Source of the DNA: Edolisoma coerulescens
Lineage: Eukaryota; Chordata; Aves; Passeriformes; Campephagidae
DNA length: 64,000 nucleotides
NCBI GenBank assembly: GCA_013397115.1
Contig: VWZW01002762.1
Span: 186,001 to 250,000 of the forward strand
Direction: 5' to 3'
Shown here: positions 36,801 to 48,800 of the stretch, one piece after another
How positions within the stretch are numbered: position 1 is the first letter of the stretch
How the letters are laid out: each line of letters begins with the position of its first letter
Notes under the pieces: model-generated
Seen by the model: the letters and a program-made list of their open reading frames with translations, nothing else
What the model was told of the DNA's origin: nothing
Databases searched by the model: none
Program-made: the position numbers and the translations under genes

Positions 36801-39800
36801 GACCACCTAACCATCTACTAGCAAGAAAAGTTGAGACCATAAGAATCTGGTTTGCCGTAACTTTTTAGAAAAAATAGGGTGTAGGAGGTGATCATGCAGG
36901 TTTTACAGGCTGCTTCACAATTATCAGAGAATTTTAAGAAAAGTGGAATAACACAGCAGATTTTTGTAAATGAAATGAGAAGTCTGGATTGAAACTGAAC
37001 CAGGATAATGAAACATCAATGTTGGATATTGCTGTACATGTCGTACATGAGAGTGGAAAGGGCATCTTTGGTTTCTGTATTCAGACACCTGCTATGTAAG
37101 ATAGCCTTCATAATCTCATTATACTTATATATATTCTAGTAGGCGTAATTTTAAATTTATCAAAAGTGAACAATACTTAAAATCAGTCTCGATCCTTTTC
37201 AAAATCTGGCTGCATAAAAATTTCTATTCATTAGCTAGCTTGTAAAAAACAACAAAATCCCCCCCAAAAAATATCAAAGAAGAACCCCCAAACCAAGCAA
37301 ACCCAAAATACCTCCCTCCCAAAAAGACTTCAGAAGTGATAGTTGATTCTTTATTTTTAATTATGTCATAGATTGTATGATAGATTTTAAGAATTTATCT
37401 CACGACTGATTACTAGCTGAAGCCTTGTAGGTTAAATTTCAACTAAAAAGAAAAATGTCATATTTATTAGGTAATTCTTGGAGAAGATAGGACCTATCAG
37501 TGCATTGAAAAGTCTTTTGTGTAGGCCACTTTGTTTTTTTAAATCTGTTTCCTGAATATTAAGTTTCTTTGTGACATTTTCAAGTTCTCTTAAGACTTGT
37601 AGTGCTGTGCTGAGAGGAAAAGATGGCTTGAGGAACATGTAGTTTGTTTTCCATTATTTGCTTTTGTGGTTCTCTGTCATGATCTTGATGATAGTGGAAA
37701 AGCTAATGCTTTATATGCATAGTACAGACCTTTTAGTAGTTATGATCTATCAGAAACTGTTCATTACTGTTCTGTCACATTGACGTGAAACGTTTGATAA
37801 ATCTCCCCTTCTTTAGCTATATTGCACTTTAAGTTATTTATTATTGCGTGGTGTACAATGCACATTGTGTATGAGTTTTCCCTTTGCTGAGGAAAGGTAG
37901 CCATCCACTGCTGCTTTCTTCTCTTCCTCAGTGGCATGTGGATCTAGAGTAAACAATTTGCCTGAAATTATTTGGAAATAGCTGTTTAGTTAGCATGCTT
38001 TACAATTAGCAAAAGTTCAAATAAGTGTTAATAAATAGGGGATTTTCTATCATCTTTAGATGCATGATCTCTTTTTACTGTATTCGACTTGTATATCCAA
38101 ATTACCGTAGAACAGTTATGTGCATCATACGTACAATTTATGCTCAGCACACTCTATCAAATAACCAGCGATTGTGTGTTCTGAATTCATATAAAGTCTT
38201 CCTCCTATCCCTGCTTCCTGTCACAGAAACGGCCTTTTTTTCCTACAGGTTTGACCTAACTACCTTTTTTTTTTTCTTTTATTTCATATGACTGCATTTT
38301 AAACATGTCTGCATTCTTGTATTCAGGACTTACTATGTATCAGTTCCTTTTTGTCCTATTCCGTGTTTTTTGGGTGCCTCTTATTCCGTGTAGAGTATCC
38401 GGATTTGTGACCTTTCTAATACATGTTTTTTCCCCCGTTAGTACCATTTTAGCCTGAGAAGGCCTTTTCAGTGTCCTTCCTTCCTCTTGGAAACACTCTC
38501 ATTACAGTTGCTGCCGTTTCCTTTCCACTGATGGAATTTGGTCATGTTTGCTAACGGCTCTTAACGTAATCAGACGCTCTTGACTCGGATCAGCTAAAAT
38601 GTACTTGGAGATAGAGGCATCTGGAATGACCTCCGAACAGAAAATGTATCACTCGTTGCTGCTTCTCCTCTGGACTTCTCATTTAGCTCATCCTTCAGCT
38701 GGCAGTCACTCTCCCTGCTTTTGCTTAATGTAGCTGTGGCTGGTTCCTTTGTTCCCGCTGGGGTGGATCACACCAAAGCGTTCATCCTCGGTGAACCCCA
38801 GACCTGTGGCTAGAAGAGTGTGAACGTATGCACTGCTGCTCTGGTCTCCTCCCATTCTGCACTGCTACAAATTGCTATACTGGGTGATGGGCAATGCCGT
38901 GTGTGCACAGACCATATGGTATTTTCTCCTTAGTCTACAGTTGCCTTGTTCTTCATACACTATAATACTTTGCTGTATGTGTGTAAGTTCAGTTTGTCTT
39001 TTGGAAGCTGTTTTTATTTGCTGAGGTTAGAGGCATGTACTTACATGGAAAACCTAATTTTACAATAAACAGTTAGTGGTGGTTAAGGATATGAGATAAT
39101 GCTCTGGACTGAACTGAAGATAGCCCTTAAAAGAAAAGTGTTTAAATGATGTCTGTATCTTTACTGTTAAGGAATCAAAGCAATGTAGCTTGTGGGTCAT
39201 TTTCATTAACATCAGTATGGGGAACGAAACTTGGAAAACATGGCTCCCAAAGAGTTTTCATGAGCACTTAATTTTGCTTTTGTTCAAGGAGACACACATT
39301 AAATGCGTGCTAATTATGAGTTTTGCAACAACTTGACTGCTAACTTGAGGTCTGTGTCTGTAGCCACGTTCTGCATTCTTTGAATTCATCTTGGTATAAT
39401 ATTTTTAAATATTTCAAACAGCAGATGTGCATTGCTTATAGATTTGTGTAAATGTTGGTGCAGTGTATACAAAATACGTCTCCCATACAATGATCTGTTG
39501 ACATTACTCTCTGTTGCTTAGCTTCAGACACTAAAGTCATGACATGTGCTGCTGTTTGGAGGATGCCGAAGGAATTGGAATCAGGCAGTCATGAATCCCC
39601 TGATGATTCATCAAGCAACACTCAAACCCTGGAGCTACTCTGTCACCTTGACAACACAGCCCATGGCAATATGGCCTGGTAGGATTCTGCATATTTTATA
39701 CTCCTAGAAAAAGCCTAAAGGATAGACCCATGCTGTTAGTTTTGTGCAGATTTATATTGTAGAAGCTATGCTATGCACTTTAAAACTATTCCGTCTTTAA

Positions 39801-42800
39801 AAAAAAAAGTATAAATTGGATTTTTAGTCCCAGATGTTTCATAGATTAAAAACATTTATTATTGTCCTGCAAACACATATGGAGTAACAGCCTGTGTACT
39901 GTTTTAATGTGTTTTTCCCCACCTGCCCCCCTCTAAAACCTTTGTTGCACAAAGGTATAATACTTAGAATTTCAGTCTTTTTATGGAATATAAATTTGAT
40001 GTTGCACTTAAGTTTTTCTTTTTTAGTCTTCCCTCGACTGATTTAACGTAAGTGTGAGTAATTTATTGTTTGATGAGGATAAGAATTCATTATGTTATAT
40101 AACTATTCTTTATCTCTTGTCTAAGTCAAGACAAGGAGAGCTGCAATACTGCAGAGATGATTACAGAGGTTTGTTTCCTTTCCTTTCTGGTATTCAGAAG
40201 AAAGTTAAATTTGTCCACTGTGTATTTGCAAGTTTGGTGCTTTATGGATGTGTGTATATGACATGTTCCCACTGCTTCCTGACCAGATGCAGGGCATATC
40301 ATAGGTTTTAAGCATCCATTTCTAGCCACAGATTTCTAGTTTGAACCTTGCAGATTAAATTTTAACCAAAAAAAGGGTAAATTGAAGGTAATACTTACTA
40401 GGTGGTTCTTGGACAAGATAGGACACATCAGTGCATTCAAAAATGTATAGATGACTTTTTTATAAGATACAGGTTTTCTGAATGTTAAATTTCTTCATAG
40501 TAGTATCCTTTAATTCTTTGCTACACATTTGAAAATGAGTACTCCTCCTTGTAATTCTTTTATTATTTTATTTCAATTTTTATTGTTGAAACTTTTTGAT
40601 AACTAATATTCCCAACTATATTGGAAAGGTTTTTTTGTTTGTTTTAATCTTTATCTTTTACCCTTTTAAGCTTTGTGCCTTTTGTCTTGCAGTTTTCCAG
40701 AATCGGTTTCTATCTGATGCTGGAATACCAGAACTTTGTATGGTAGCTGGATCACTAAAGGAAGAATAGGAGGCATATCACTGCTTTTTATCAGGATGTG
40801 AATTATGTAAATGCCCAGAATAATTCTTTTCCTCTAATAACAGCTTATAACAAGTTCATGTGCAGTTTTCTGTCATCTGCTATCTGATTTTATCCAGTAC
40901 TTGGTGCTTACAAATTTCTGGTACAATTTAATGTCCATTATCTATGTGCACGTATACATATATGCATAGAAATTTGAAAATGTCCAGTGTTACAGAGAGA
41001 TAAAAGGTATAAACAGAATACTTGGCGTTAGTACTCCTCACATCATCTCAGGCAAGCACAGCTGAGTTAGAGAATCTTGTTCTAGAGCAGGCTTTTCTAT
41101 TCCTGTCTCAATCATATTGGACGCAGCTCATAAATGAGTAAAGTAGGCCTTTTGTGCTAAATATGTCACTTAACAGGCCATGCCCCACTGAGTGGTGTGT
41201 TGGCTACAAATAGTAACATAAATATTCTTTGTATTACACTTCTCAGGTGCTTAGAGAAACATGAAGCTATTTAGACACTAAGGGTTCAATTGTTGTTAGA
41301 ACCAAACATAAATTACAAAAGCAATTTTCCTCAATGCAAAATGTAAATACTTTTCAAACCACAGTGTAAGACCAGCGTTCTCGTGTACACAATCGCTATG
41401 AGATCAGTGGTGGTCTGGCACCATGTGCTTGCAGTAAGAAGGCTCTGTCGTTTTGCCTTGCCATTAGAGCATACATACCCTTTACATTTTGCCCAGAAAA
41501 CCACAGGCTGGGCACTGGACCCAGGTTCAGTGTGACCATGTACACTTTAAGGAGGTTGCTTGATCGACAGCGTGCAGTACAGCAGTGTACCAGAGCCATG
41601 AATGATTGGATACAGGCTTCGTTTTTTAAGTTAATTTTGAATATTATTAGTCAGAATGCATGCTAAAAAAAATTAAATAAAAACCCGCGTTTCTATCGCA
41701 TCTTTATATGCTGGGCCCGGAAGAGTGTGGCAGAGTTGCCAGTACAGTTTAAAGATGCGGCGTGTAACGTTGGTGCCAACCTTTGTGACACTGACTCCAG
41801 ATAGCAGCTCGTAGGAAGATATTTTTTGTATGTCTTGGTATCCACAGCACAGATGCTTCATGATATTCATGAATCTGGTTGCAGATCATAAGTAATTGAG
41901 ACTTGATTGTAAATCGGGAAAAAAAGCAAAACTATCAGGAAAGAAAAGCAAAACTATCTCAATTGAACATACAACTGATTATATACTGTGGCATCTACCA
42001 CCCACCTCAGGGCTTTATTTGCTTGTAGTTTTGTTCATATATACCCTCCTCTGCTTTGTTCCTTTTCATGTTTTTTTTTAAGGTTCTTCTTACATTGTTT
42101 TTGTCTTCTCTTAAGAAAGCCTGATAGCTGAAAAATTACCTCACAGATTTTTCTGTTTCTAGTATCGTGCATTAGGAAACACAAGGACGGGATTTTTTCC
42201 AGGTCTGATGTGTCAGATATTGGTTTTGTTCAACTCTGTACTGATGTTAAGAACTGATCCTGCATTTTTTTTACCTTCATCTCATCTCCTTTATGGAATG
42301 CTGTGCTCAAATGTCTCTGAAATTTCTTATTAAAAACCAGCAGAGGCATATTTAATACCAGTTCTCTTTTGTGAACCAAGACCAAAAGAGCGTTTTCAGT
42401 CGATTGTGACTAAAATCTTAAACTTTGCTGGTGTGTGACTGAACACTGTGCTCCTTCTGCTCAAGATCTATTGAAATAATTTTGTAGTGTTGACAAAACC
42501 TTTGGGAAAAATCTAATCTCCAAGACATTACAGGCAAATGAAAAAGAAATTTGCTTTTCTACAGTTCCACTTTATCTGGATTGCCTGAGTTACTGTGTTT
42601 AAAAATTAAGCATAACCATTCATTTTTAGTTACTGAGATTGTTTACTGCTTCCAAGCTTCGAATTTGGGACTCATCAGTATTTTTACTCAAACTCTTGTA
42701 TGGCATAAAGAGAGTTCAGAAAATTAAACAGATGCTTAAATTAGGCCAACAAATAGGCCTGTTAATTGTTCTTTTTGGTTCTAGCCTAAGATTTTTTTTT

Positions 42801-45800
42801 ATCCTATGCTTGCTGTTCCTCATGTAAGCCAAAATGCAAAGATTTCAAATGCAGAAATCCTGAGTGAATTATTTCAGAGTGGAAAACCCCAGATACACAT
42901 GGAAATTTGTGTGTTTAAAAAGAAAAAAAAGTCTCTTCAGTAAATTCATTCTGTAGACAAATATTTGTATTCATACAGAGTGAAACACGCTTAACAATAA
43001 GTATGTTGCTCTCTGCAATGTTGTAAGATTCAATTAAAGGAACTTGCCATTGGGTACCTTGCAAGAAGCAGTCCAAGGTACTGTCTGCATAGGAGAGGCC
43101 AAGGAAACAGGACAGCAGTTAATGAGATTTTGATTATTCCTCTGAGTGCAGCTTGGAGGAATCCCCAGTACTCCTGTCTGTTAAACTCCTGAAGACTTTT
43201 GTTTTAGCAGTAACCTACTGCTTACTTGCCTCTCAGTTTTGCTGCAGACTTTTTGGTAGTAGACTTGACAAGGTAGTCCTCGGAGAAGGAGGATACTACA
43301 GGCCGTAAGAGAAAGTATCATCTGAGATCTTGAATTCATAACACAGCAGGGAGTATCTCTTCCATCTGCTGGAAGCAGGCTTGCCTCCATATGTTTAACA
43401 TCCTACTTTTTCCTTTCCAAATGTGGCAGGTATAAAATAGAGTAGATCCTGCTCGGTACTAAGCTATGTACTTCAAGAGAGAGGGGAGCAAGTGAAGTAA
43501 GTTGGATTGTGGTCTATGTTGTAAATGTGGAATAAAATGAAAATAAATAAGGGGAAAGTGTTAGATGAACATTGAAACGCAACTGTAAAGAGAAAATGAA
43601 TGGAGGTTACAGAGACAATATAAGTGGAGGCTCAATTCTGAGAAGGCTGAAAGATGAGGAATGAAGAATTCATATTTTATATAGAAAACAAGAGCTGCTA
43701 AAAATTTTTTTGAAAGGGATGAATATGTTAGGAATAATGATAGATTACTTCATTAGGCTTCTCTCCTAGCTCAAGTTGATTTTTTTTTTGGTGTATCCCA
43801 CTAAATCAATCCTAGATATGAACATGCAAATATTACCATATCTAAGAGAACATAGAGAGGGAGACAAATCATAAATTTTTTAGAGTCACAGACGTTTCGA
43901 GAACTCCAGGATGTTTATCACTAAAATATGAAATTAGAACTTTGAATTCACCAAGGAGAAAGTTATTGTAAATGAGCTATTCCCACAGATTTTAAGTACT
44001 TAGATTTTATTTGGTATTTCATCGAAGGTCTCCAAATAGAGTAGAGAGGTACCATCTCTTCCTTGGCCATACACAGTACAAATCAATCTCATTAAGGTTG
44101 GCTTTTTACAGAAGTACAAATTCTCTCTAATAGTCCTTTCAACTTGAGTAGAGATTTAATTCATTTAAGATAAAGAAGATGCTATACATAACATTTTATT
44201 GCTTCAGTTTCAGCATGTTCATTCCATTAATGCACACAATCACCTGATCAAAGTTAGGCACATTCATAACTGATGCCCTGAAGACAAATGAATGAAATCC
44301 AGTAGTGTTTTACTTACTTTTTTGCCTTTAAATTTATTAAAAAAAACCCAAAAACCCAAAAAAACCAAACCACCCCAAAACATTTTCAAGTAAAAAAGCC
44401 AAGAAGAAAGAGAATCTGAAACTCAAAAGAAAAGTGAAAATGATGTCTTTAAGAGCTCTAACACTTCCGTGTGATATTCAGGTATCACTTCTCTTTCCTG
44501 TCGTAATGTTGGTAATGTTATTTCTTCTATAGCACCCCTCTGTTATTCTTCGGGATATATATGTTAAAGTTCTAGCTTAGGGTTTCATTCAAAAAAAATA
44601 AAAGTCTAAAACAATTTCATAGTCTATACCTAATGAATATAAACCTGAAAGTAACAATACTTTTAGAAGGATCATATGGTCTTGAATATGTGATACAGTT
44701 AACTGTTAGATATGTTTTATAGGAAAGACATGTAATAAATGCAATCATAGGTTTTTTTAACCTTATTTTAACTCTTCATATGTCCCAGTACCAGAAATAT
44801 AATTGTGAGGACAGAGCTCCCTCTGATATTTGTGTAGAGGTTTCTTTTGAGAATGTCAGGACTGTCAGTTGCATATTCTGGTGTATCAACTGAACTCTGT
44901 ATTTTTTTGGGGGGGAGGGGAGCTGGTTTGTAACAGCTGCCTAGCAGATATTAATTGTATCTTCACATGAGGCTCAAAATTTTAGAGCTATCTGAAATTT
45001 TTCAGCATTTAAGAAAAATTCTTCGGCACTTGGTTCGTGGTTCATTCCACGTATTTGTATTCTCCATCAGCCACTTCTGATATTACAACAACAAGTATAG
45101 AGACAATTTTTTTTGGACTAACTTACTGCATGACAAGTGTAGTTTCACTGAGAATGTATCTTAACAGCTGCTTATCAGTACTGATAATGCCCTTTATATT
45201 CTGATCCTTTCTAAATTGGTAGAAGTTGAAACTGTATTTATGTCCCTGCTCTCTTCATAATTCTGTGTGATCCTGAATTCTACACAGGATTTTGCTCTCT
45301 TGAATCTTTGATTCTTCTTTACTGTAAATAAAACCATCTATTATATATAAATCCAGATGTTCAGTGTTCAACCATTAGATGTCTTTCTCACATTTTCTCT
45401 CTCTTTTTCCACTTTTGTCATCCTCTAAAATATTTCTGGAACCAGCAAGAGTGATTTCTAACACTCATTTTCTCTTTTTCATTCCCTTGAATGTGTGTGG
45501 TAATTTTGAGTGGTTAGTATTGTGCAGTTTTAAAACTTTAGGCTCTTTAATGTAATCACATTTGCTAGGCAGTAAGTGCGATGCATTAATTGGATACTGA
45601 AGTAATAGAACTTTGTATTACATGCCCAGTTTATTTTGTTAGCTTTTAATCAGAATTTATATGACTACTCATGTAAAGCAGAGGGAAACTTAGTCAAACT
45701 AAAATCTGACACTGAAGCAAATACTAAAGGGAAAATATTTATTTATTTATTCATTTATGTGAACTTATTGTAAGTATTCAGTTAACTGATCACTTCTGAT

Positions 45801-48800
45801 AAGTTCAATAGATTCTGTATGCTTGAATGAAAATTAGTTTTAATGAAGTCTTTTGCAGTTGTTTATACTTAGTTTGGATTTATAAGTCATGATACAGAAA
45901 ATAGTGCAGAAATTGCACCACAAGTACAACTACGAATTACTCTGCAAGTAAAAAAAAAATGGGTTTGTAGAGTACTATTTCACTCTCCATCCCAACTTGA
46001 ACATAGTTTTGTTTCTGTTCTCACCATGCTGTTCTATTCCTCATTTTTAATGCCAAATTAGTTGAGATTTTTCCCCTCTGAAAGAAAATTGAGCTATTTT
46101 TGAAAGGGGGTTTCTTCCTTTTTGTAATGTTACTTCAGCAATTCTTACCACTGAAACAGTGACAGTCGAAGTCTGCCTCGAGTGATTTTGCAGGTGAAAT
46201 TGATACTTCTGTTTATTATACTACTATTCTATTTATTCTAATAGTTTTGTTTTCAGTCTTACTGAATTGCTTAAAATGTTAGTGGGAAGTGTTCAAGAAA
46301 AATGGTGTTGCAGAACTGTGAAAAAAATTAGTTATGCAGGAGAATTTTAAATGTTCATGAGGAGGTAACGGAACAGGTGCCCCTGTTTTCTTGCTATCAG
46401 CTCTCCAAAACCCCATTAGGCACTTACTATTTAGAATATTTATCCCTTAGAGGAGAATTCCTTCCTAGCACAGTATTCTGGGATGGCTATAGATGTAGCA
46501 GTGTTGCTGCTGACAGTTGCTTACATAGTAATTAAAAATTCAGGGTTTTGAAATGTCTTTTGGATGTCTCTTGGGTGAAAAAATTGATCCTCGTACATTT
46601 GTGATTAAGTGCATCTATTTGGTAAAATGTCTGTGAGACCTGAAGGGTCTTGCAGCCTCCCACAGTCCATCCGTCCGAGTCCTCAGTCTTGGGCAGTGGT
46701 GATGGAGAGGTAGGTTCGGGAGACCACATTAGTTACGGCTGCTTCTGGAATCCTCTTCACCTCAAATTCCCCCAGAATCCACAGTTGCTGGATTAGAGGT
46801 GTTAGAGGGTACCTCTGTGCTAGGTCTGTGTAAACCTTTAGCATTCTTGCGTTTGCTGTCCTTCTGAGCAGAAGGAGTGGAGATTTTCTTCAACTATCTG
46901 TGCAGATCTAGGCAATCATAATTTTCCTCTTAGGCACATGTTTCAAATCCCTGGAGAAATATACTCAGAGGAATATTCTGTTTTGTTAGGTTTTATTCCT
47001 CTGACCAACCATGCAGTTTTTTACAAACAGCAATAAATTAGTAAGGATGTGCTATATCCATATTTCCATCTTTGAAAAATCTCATATGAAAATACTCAAA
47101 TTGTTCCTCTCAAAAGTAGATACATGTTTCCTCTAAAATGAATCTGCAGCGATTGCTTTTGCCCACACCAGCTGTTTTGCACAGAAGTTAGTTTCAGCCC
47201 TTGATTTTTGCCTTAGTACGTGGAAAAAGCTATTGTTATCCCGAGGCCTCCAGAGGCTGGGCAGGAGTTTTACCTGGCAGCACTGTGTGTGCTTTCCTGA
47301 CAGACACTGATACCACTGAAATGTTTTTCCTAGGCTGACCACCTTACTGATCTTTGACAGACAAGCCAGTTATATGATTATTTCCTGCTGTGTCAAATAT
47401 CCATAATATTCACTTTTGGGGTTTTTTAAGCCCTGTTTAGGCAACAGAATAGAAATGGTATCTGTGGCAGTGGCTGCTCCATGAGTAGTGTGTTGTAGAG
47501 GCCTACACGATGATAATTTAAGGAAAAAAAATATTTTAGAGGTAAGTGATTTTTCTGTGACACCTCCTTGTTGGGATGCTTTTTTATTTGTTTTTAAAGC
47601 AGTTTAATTTTTCTGAATGTAAAAATAAGGTACGAGTCAGAATAAAGCCCAGTTGTCTTTGGAGTTCTTGTCCATATAATATTTAACTTCATTTCTTAAT
47701 TCTTATTTCTCAGCAGCTTTTTAGCTAAAAAGTTCACCTTACCTTCCAGGTTTTTTTAGGAAGCTGTGGTTTTTGTTTTACTGCATCTTGAGGAGTTGGA
47801 CTCCAAATTAGATCTCCATGTCTGAGAACTTTGAGATTAAGTGTAACTTGTGTTCTGTGCAGCAGACTTCAACACGCTGTAAAATGGCCAGAACTGATTT
47901 CATTCAGAAACGTGGCTGTTTTGTAGAGCACTTGGGTAGGGAACAAGAATCATGTGTTCCAGGTTGTACTTGGTCTGATCTCCTTTCTCTTAGAGTTAAT
48001 GTCCTGATTACCCGATAAGCAAGAGTCATCTTTTAATTGGAATCATTGTAATGCAAAGAAGGCAGGATATTTGAGTCCTTAATATGGAAATTTTTCTGGT
48101 GGGCTACACTGAAGCTGCAGGATGGTCTGCTGAGTTACCAAATGTATGGGTGTGTTTTCCATTTTTCAGTGCATGAGAGTTTTCAGTCTAGCAAAATTTT
48201 TCCATTTATAGAAATAAATGGTTGTCACTTCTGTAATTACAGTTAAGCAGTAGTTAATGCTTGCTTTGTCCAACACTGTGGCTTAACTGCAGTTCATGTT
48301 GATGAAAGTGTATGCATGTTGCTTTTTTTCTTTCTTAGTCTATAATAGAGGACTTTGAATTGTTCATTTGTAAAAGCTCAGTACATTTATTGATAGAGGT
48401 GTTAACTATCTTTTCAGCATAGAACAAGATAATAGACTCCTTTCATGTGTGCATTTGAGTGAATATTTTAAATACTCTTATTTTTTGCTAAGGTAGTGTT
48501 CTCTGTAGGATTTAATTTTTTTTTTTTACACCAAAAACTAGCTGCAAGCTTAATTGAAGCATCCTTAGTCAGATGATAACAAAATAGGGTAAAATGCAAC
48601 ACATATAATTGGCTTTCTGCTTTTTGTAGATTATTTAAAGAGCAGCCCTGAAGTTGACACTCAGTTTCTGAGTGGCAGCTGTGAATTTGATGACTATCTT
48701 GTCCATTTCTGAAAACTGTAAGCATCAGCAACTGTTGGCACACTCAGGGAAATGGTACTGCCTGGTTTATTTGTTTTCCTTTTTAGACATTATTGCCATC

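Larger units (their letters stand above)
17571..39521 (+). other. EIPR1: EIPR1 intron 3 (22.0 kb)
   Basis: The largest intron in the window, from GTAAGTCC to GCTTAG. It is mostly AT-rich without long frames. Contents: a small duplicated unit near 18811-18848, an LTR-like block (about 27740-28256), a diverged antisense CR1 (about 28290-29010), a GC-richer block (about 31620-31920), copy A of a local duplication (about 36349-37570) and a CpG-retaining block (about 38330-38890). T-, G/T- and A/C-rich low-complexity tracts occur near 31150, 32940 and 37245. No exon of another gene was found. Confidence 0.9.
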
